Below are positions 57,572-64,000 of a stretch of DNA of 64,000 bases, one piece after another; within the stretch, counting starts at the first letter, position 1, and each line of letters starts with the position of its first letter. The stretch spans positions 83,631,235 to 83,695,234 of the forward strand of contig OY829326.1 of the NCBI GenBank assembly GCA_963691655.1, given 5' to 3'. The notes below the pieces were generated by a model. That model was given only the letters and a program-made list of their open reading frames with translations, was not told the origin of the DNA and did no database searches. The translations under genes and the position numbers were made by a program. Source of the stretch: Toxonevra muliebris (Eukaryota; Arthropoda; Insecta; Diptera; Pallopteridae).

Positions 57572-60500
57572 TAAGAAATAACTTTAAAAAAATAAAATCT
57601 GTTGTATTTGATTGACATTTTAATGAAAACAACACATACTCAAAGAAAAGCTAACATAATGTTTAATGACGTCATAGAAACCAAATTTCCATAACTTGTC
57701 TACTATTAATAAAGCACAAGAAAAATTGTAGAAAAACGAATGAAAATGTATGTATAAATTTAAAATATAGTAAATAAATTCAATTGCAGCAATCGTAAAA
57801 TTACAAAAAAAATCGACAATCAGAGGGAAATCTACTAATTGTAATAATACTGCACAAATTTGAAGAAAACAATCCATATTATTTTATTAAAGTATGGACT
57901 ATCCCAATAGGCATCAGCAAGTCTCTTTAGATTTTTTGATTCTTAGAAAATTAATTGGCCTTGCCTAGCACCTCAGTTATCGAGATCCATGTATGAGCAG
58001 TAGCAGTAGTAGTAGTAATATGAAGTCTCTCTCATTAGCCAGTGAATTCGCCGTTCACGGACGTTATAAGGATGAAAAAGGTTGAGCGACATCTGGTAGT
58101 AGAATTTCATACAAAAGGTGGCAAAAAATAGAACAATCATTGTAGAATCACAAACGACGAGGTACCAATAGAAAGTCTGAGTTAAAAATTAAACAGAAAC
58201 CTTTTACAACCACGCCCACTTCCCATACAACAAATTATTTGGAAAGTGAAACTTGAGCGAGGTTGTGAATTGAAAATTTTTGAAACCGAATCACAGTGAC
58301 CTGATCCCATACGGCAACGGGACTATATTGGAAGGAGCGCTCTGATTTTGATGAAATCTCGTGGGCTACTAAATTTTGGATCGCTTAACTCAAATTTGAA
58401 GTCAGTTACAATTTTCGTCATATTTGGCAAGCTATAAAGGGAGAATGGGCTGTTTGATCTTTAAAAAATGTCTTTTATTTGGTTATGTTGATATTTGACT
58501 TTTCAGAAAGTTAAACAATTTTTATTGAAATTTTTTAATGTTGGAATAAAAGTAATATTAATGAATGTAACTTTTGATTTTATTCACTTTTGATAATTTT
58601 TGCATACTTTTAGTTTTATTCCAATTTTAGTCGAAAAAGTAACGTTGTCTTATTTTCAAATTGAATTATTTGCGGAAAGCGGAAGATAACGAAGAATGTT
58701 TTTCCATAATCCGATAGAGAAAGGTGCTTTTTAAAATTGAGAAAAACTCCAGGGACATATTTTCTAGATTGTCTCTCCCAAATTTCGTCCATTTTCAGTT
58801 CTCGTATTTTTAAAAATACTTAACTTTTGAAACTAAGCAGAATTTTTAAATTTTCAAATCTTGATTAAAAAATAACATCAAAATTTCATTGATAAATTGA
58901 AAAACTGAAATTCCGGCAGGATATCAATCATTAAAAACTTAGTTTTGAGTTTTTTTTTACTCCACTGACTAAAAAACTAAAATCGAACAATTTAACTTTT
59001 TCATGAAAAATTTTGTCGACTTTGAGCTGTTTTTGCACCCACAATAATAGTTGGAGTTTTGGCATTTAAAATGACACCTTTGTTTGGTTTTGGCATGATG
59101 AGCATATTTTTAGGATGCCTTTTTTTGTTTTAGTCATCATAAAGCAGAGTATATTTTAGGGGTTGTTTGTTTTTTTAAGAAAAATTGTGTTTAGACGAGG
59201 TTATGTACTAGGTAAAAACTTTTAGTCCATATTCGATTTAACCATTTCTTAAAATATTGCCTTCATTTGAGGATAAAATCCTTGTGAGAGTTAACTTGAT
59301 ATGCAGAATATGAAATTCGAAAATTAAAAAAATTAATCAAATGCTACGTAACTAACATACCCTCGCTATTGCACTTAGCTTTCAGTTTTATCATTATTTA
59401 ATTAATTCACATTCGTCCATTGATGATGATGCTTCTTTCGATATTTGAGCCACAACTTTTAGAATATGTAATCAAAGTAACATCGTCATTCCGTTTGTTG
59501 GTAACAGCAGTAAACGTCATAAGTCAGCGACGATAACTCGGCATTGGTTTGATTTCTAACTGCATGCACTTCATGAACTATTTTAATTAAAAACTCCCGT
59601 GGTGTGGATTATACATGTACATATGTACATATGTATGTGCTTATAGATATGTACTTATGAATATCTCCGTACATCACTTTGTGCATTAGGTATTTCCGTT
59701 GTGTTGCGGACATTACATTCGGGGATCTTAATTATCAAGAATATCGCAATGGAAGGAAATTAGACGAAGTACTATACATATGTATGTAACAAAATAGAGA
59801 ATGAAGGGACATTTCTGGGACATGAAAAAAAAACAAAAATGGCGTAAAATTAAAAAGTATCAGCATAGTAAAGTTTTTTTCAGATCTGCATGAACAAAAG
59901 TGGAAACAAATTTTTGAAATCAGATAACTCCTTCCGGTTCCAAAAGGGCCTTGAAAATACCGAAATTTTTACAATAAATTATGATTTTTCAAAATTTTTG
60001 ACCAAAAATTTTATCAAATTTCACAGCTCTTTTATTTTTCCTTGAGTGTACATATATAATGCAAAAAGAATTTTTGAAATCGGATAATATTTATTGGTGC
60101 AGCATATTCAGAATAATAGTGTGCATGCAAATTTCAAGTGGTTCATCATTTCCTAGACCAGAACGAATTTTGAGAAAAATTTCGAGTTTTCGAGAATATT
60201 TTATTTTTGATTACTTTGTCATTTTTGGTCCGATTGCTATCGTTTTATGCTTAAAATGGTCTATTAATAAAACTACAGATTTTGTGATTACTTTTTGTGA
60301 GAAAGAAAACTTAGCCGGCGACTTGTTTGAAAATTTCTCAAAAATCATACAAAAATTTAGTTTTCAGCACCTATATCTCAGTCATTTATAATCCGATTTT
60401 AACAAACTTGACAGCATAAGACACGTAATATAATTCTATAATCCTATGACATATAACTTGTATCGGCCAAACTATACGTAAAGAGATATTAGCCTGTAAG

Positions 60501-62202
60501 TGAAACTGTAACCTGAAAAACCGTTGTTTTGTCATATCTGGAAAACTTTCCCATAGAAAAAAAAAAATAATATGATTTCCGTGTTCAGCGACCTCGAATT
60601 AGTTTAGAAAACATACTTTGTATTCCAGTGATATCAAGGCCATAAAAATGAAAAAAAAATTTAATTTGTTTTTAAATTTAATATATTATTATGACTTAGA
60701 AAATGAAAACTTTTGATATTTTTTAAAGAACGGATGAATGCTTCAAAAAATTTTGATGGACGTAAAAAATATACTAGTCATACACAATTTTCACTTTGAG
60801 GGCGTGGCATATCCCACTATATTGCTTTTAATAAAGCCTATAATTTCAACATGAAACATCAGATAAAAATGAAATCTGAGGAAGTTTACACAATGAGCAA
60901 TATGTGCAATATGTGGCACCTTCCATACAGTAATGGTTCATAAAAATACTATAATTTCGATATAAATCAAAATTTAGCGAGCAACTTTGAATAGCAGATT
61001 CAAATATTAACTCTGATAGTATTAGATTTACGTATTACGAAGCAAATACTAATAAATATGTACTTAGCTCATGAATCCAGTTTCAAAGAAAATCCAACTT
61101 AACCTTTCACAATTAAGAAATAAAACAGTAAAATATTCAAATTTTTAGTCGTGGTAAGCACAGAATTTAATTTAATGTAAGTGCCATGCATAAAAAGATT
61201 TTTCGTTGAAAAAGCAACATAAACATCGAAAATCTAACGTACAACAAAAGTAAAAACAGCAACCAATTTCAGGATCTCTCTCCAATTCTCACATCTTCAA
61301 AACGTTGGTATCCGTTCTCTTGTTTTGATTTATTGTTGCAATAATAATTTTTAATAACAATTTGTATCAAAAAATTGCTTACATCAGCTTCTATCATAAG
61401 AGAAAATTCGTCCTAAAAGTTTATTATAATTTTTTGTTACCAATGAAAAAGAATTTTGTTCACTAATTTAGTTCACAAAAGTAACTGTAATTATCGGGGT
61501 GGAAGGTAGGGGACGCATTTTTTATATCAATGGAAAGAAGAAATTCCAGTCTTTATTATAAAACTAGTTAGAACGCGGAAATCGACAGGAATCTGAGATA
61601 CAAGCTATCAAAATTACACTAAATTGTATTTTTAGTTGCTTTAATATATGGTATTATATTTATTCAATTAATTAGTGATACAATTACAAATATGTTTACT
61701 TCGAATAAATATAGGAATAACAATCTTAGCAAATGTTTAAAAATCCCAACTGAAAAATGTAAAATGTTTTGTGGAGTTTAATTTCATTTTAGGGTAGTTT
61801 TAGTCGATTTTTGTAACGTCAAAGTCACGCATATTTAAACTGCTTTTACAACAACAAACAACAAATTAAAAAAAAATTTATATTCTTAATCATTAGATAT
61901 TTAACTTAAAAATTACATATTTAACTAAAAATTTATTTAAAAAACAACTCAAAAAAATGGATTTTTTCCGCAAATAAACCACTGTGCGACCTGCAGCTTC
62001 CGCAAAATATAAACTTCGTCTCTAAACTTCATAAGCCTATGTACAATTCCTAATATAATTTTCAAAAATATTGTTACGGACACTAAATTTTTCTTTCAGT
62101 TTTAAATAAATTAATCTGGCAAAATTATAACGAATATTTGGTTGTTGAACTTTTTAATTAATTTTTCATTGGTTTTGTAAACATTTTTGGTTCTGTGTAG
62201 GA
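57572..62202. other. AT-rich DNA, no gene or element recognised
   Basis: No transposon ends, RNA genes or coding motifs could be supported in this stretch. Open frames (for example 60059-60391) are short, AT-driven and unrecognisable. Confidence 0.5.
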
Positions 62203-62649
62203 TTAGAAAGACATTCCGTTTGTGGCAGCTATGATTCGTAATAAACTGGACGAATAATGTTTTGGCATACTGTATGTTAGAAACTGTTTACACCTTTTAC
62301 TCCACAGTTGGTATGAATGCTGAAAATATTTAAAATTTTTGTTAATACTATCGGTTGAAGTTCGATTGCATAGTAATGCTAAACCACAAATATGGTATAC
62401 TAAAGTGCAGACACCCAGAAAAAGAAGCTCGTTTAACTTATAAAAGAGAAAGAAGCTGGTACAGGTTATGCCCACGTGAGTACGTAAGTTTTTGGTAACT
62501 TCGTGCAAAATATTATTTCTCTGAGTGTGTTTCGGCATGTATGCCCGAATGTTCATATGTAAATGTCTATTGAAGAATATAAGACTATAATCTTTGCGAT
62601 AGCTTTCGACAATAAAGCTAAATGACAGTCGGCGCAGTGACTCTGCCAC
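62203..62649 (-). CDS. 148-codon ORF of unknown identity
   Basis: An uninterrupted minus-strand frame from ATG at 62649 (MAESLRRLSFSFIVESYRKD) to a stop at 62203. It includes a hydrophobic stretch (LNELLFLGVCTLVYHICGLA) that could be one membrane segment and a basic C-terminal part (LWSKRCKQFL). It matches no family I recognise. It is long for random AT-rich DNA and lies beside a less AT-rich block. A GTAAGT on the minus strand at plus 62648-62653 overlaps its start, so the region could instead be intron. Treat it as a candidate only. Confidence 0.3.
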   Translation of the reverse strand: MAESLRRLSFSFIVESYRKDYSLIFFNRHLHMNIRAYMPKHTQRNNILHEVTKNLRTHVGITCTSFFLFYKLNELLFLGVCTLVYHICGLALLCNRTSTDSINKNFKYFQHSYQLWSKRCKQFLTYSMPKHYSSSLLRIIAATNGMSF

Positions 62650-63360
62650 TTACTTATAAACGCGTTGTTGAGAATGAACGAACAATGAGTTTACTTGACC
62701 AGCAGTACGCAGCAGCGTGAGGCGGCCGGGCTAACCTCCTCGAGACAAGACATCGTAGATAGCAATGCAACGCAGAGCTGGAATGGCGGAAGAGAAAAAC
62801 AACATGACCGTTGTCGTTGTAATTTTCATTTATCTTGAACTAAAGAATATTGTGGTATCTCTAGCTGCATCAGCGGCGAAGGGAAACCGGTTGCGTACCA
62901 CTGACTGTTCAGGTCTTTCAACACTCATAAATTATCGCGTGAAAATAATTTTCAAACGCAATGGGGAAATTTTCTAAACGGAACGGTACTTTGACATAAT
63001 CTGCGATTCCCGTTGCATATTCGTCGTCATCATATGTTTCTCTAATGAGCTTGTTGCTTGTGCCAATGAATGTGCATATGTTTCTACCGCATATGCTCAT
63101 ATGGTTTGATGCAAAGTTGGACAGACATGTACAAGTACATACTATGTATATGCTATGCGTTGTGAACACTTTGCGAATCTGTCTGTCTGCTGGTGGTGAT
63201 ATGGCATGGCCACGACGTCGAAAGAGTCATGTGGAAAAGAATGGATGGCATCGTCGCATGATGTTGTATGGTGATATTTTCATGACTTACACTCAAACCT
63301 GTGAACCTTGTGCAGCATTCTTGATGTCGATGATAGAGTGTAAAAGCTGTTGACTTTCTA
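62643..63360. promoter_or_regulatory. Less AT-rich block, candidate first exon or regulatory region
   Basis: Sequence composition changes here. GGCGGCCGGGCTAACCTCC, AACCGGTTGCG, GGCCACGACGTCG and similar GC-balanced stretches are rare elsewhere in the intronic DNA. On the minus strand there is a potential splice donor (GTTTATAA followed by GTAAGT, plus 62648-62655) with no coding frame upstream, as expected of an untranslated first exon. Whether it belongs to the monooxygenase gene is unknown. Confidence 0.3.
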
Positions 63361-64000
63361 ATCTAACGTTTAGTTGATGGATACGACTCTCTCTACAAAG
63401 AATACCTATGCATGTATATGCATGCGTGTGTATGTGCCTACATACCCAGCGGTCGAGAATTGTACATCAGAAGTGTGCTGACCCATGGGGGATGGGGTTA
63501 GGGGATATAACTTCTTGCCTACAAATATCTTAATTATTATGGTCATTGCTCTTGAGTTTATAAAAATTTTTGAAGGAGCGATGTAAATAAATTTGAGTAG
63601 ATCAATATGTAAAGTTACAACTAAAATATATGATATGTATATGAAAATTTCTTTATTTATACCCCTAAATAAAGGTTTCAAAGGGGCAAGTATAAAAAGT
63701 TTTTAAAAAATAAAAATGAAACCGTAATTTATAACAAATTGATTTTCTTCCGCCTTGGATTCGTCCCTGACTTGGCAACTTTAGTCAAGAAGAGGTTAAC
63801 TTTTGAAGTGGGCAAATCGAACTAAAATATTAATAAAATAACTTACGTCATTAGGTATTTTTTGTAGAAGGTGCATAGGTTACAAGGTGAAATCTGTGAC
63901 AGTATCACAAGCGGATGAGTTCGTATTTAATCCCTGTGCTTCTCCGTTTCATTTTGACACACATTCTTCTTATGGCGCCCTAAATAGCGAGCTGACACGA
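63361..64000. other. Terminal stretch, nothing firmly recognised
   Basis: TATGTA-type sequence at about 63410-63440, then AT-rich DNA. The last 240 bases are less AT-rich. A minus-strand GTAAGT at plus 63841-63846 has no convincing exon behind it. Confidence 0.45.

Noticed and set aside
60059..60391. 110-codon plus-strand frame
   Set aside because: AT-driven composition, no recognisable motif, no splice or promoter context.
63847..63893. 47-bp minus-strand exon between CAG and GTAAGT
   Set aside because: There are stops upstream in all frames, the peptide is short and unrecognisable, and it is not phase-linked to anything.
1..64000. CRISPR arrays, bacterial operons or phage modules
   Set aside because: The window has spliced insect-type exons and eukaryotic transposons. 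No direct-repeat/spacer arrays or compact operon-like coding were seen.

Overview
The window is eukaryotic and strongly AT-rich. It is split by GT-AG introns and full of decayed DNA transposons, LINE tails and TATGTA/CACA-type microsatellites. The one recognisable host gene is insect-like, and the transposon and SINE styles suggest a higher dipteran, probably a tephritid-type fruit fly. The species is an inference.

The host gene lies on the minus strand and occupies at least 41-39707. Seven coding exons (39552-39707, 21190-21465, 20749-20934, 19629-19824, 1424-1593, 1039-1201, 41-176) join in phase at every junction. They encode the end of a DOMON-type domain followed by most of a copper type II ascorbate-dependent monooxygenase. 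This is the dopamine beta-hydroxylase/MOXD1 family, best matched to MOXD1 homolog 1 (olf413). The 5' exon(s) were not found and the 3' end lies beyond base 1. Two introns of about 18 kb (1594-19628 and 21466-39551), plus any intron upstream of 39707, make up most of the window. The CuH ligands look intact, but two of the three CuM ligands (the first His of HxH, and the Met before Cys) are replaced. That is the most interesting biological point here.

Intron 1594-19628 (low coordinates to high) holds: a complete Tc1-type DD34E element (1714-3288); a complete maT-type DD37D mariner (4546-5789); a Tigger-like end (6704); a third Tc1 pseudogene (9661-10462); a hAT element with a perfect 8-bp target duplication (13692-15060); two LINE tails (15090-16240); a fourth Tc1 pseudogene (16374-17115) cut by two TTAA-flanked piggyBac-like palindromes, one only 26 bp; and a piggyBac-like element with another element nested in it (17569-18916).

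The short intron 19825-20748 holds a 496-bp long-TIR hAT MITE. Intron 21466-39551 holds a Tigger-like MITE (24561), a tRNA-derived SINE with a 9-bp target duplication (25803-26122), a hairpin MITE (about 27000), a pogo-like element (30911-33700) with a 1.7-kb hAT nested in it (31809-33553), and a Jockey-type LINE tail (36466-36838).

From 39708 to 64000 no recognised gene was found. It holds microsatellites, a Tc1 fragment (44679-45060), a 292-bp hAT MITE (51224-51515), two foldback-like structures (52573-53775, 54505-55060), an unassigned but plausible exon at 43757-43856, a short two-strand coding-like block at 57504-57571, and a less AT-rich block at 62643-63360 that could be regulatory or a first exon.
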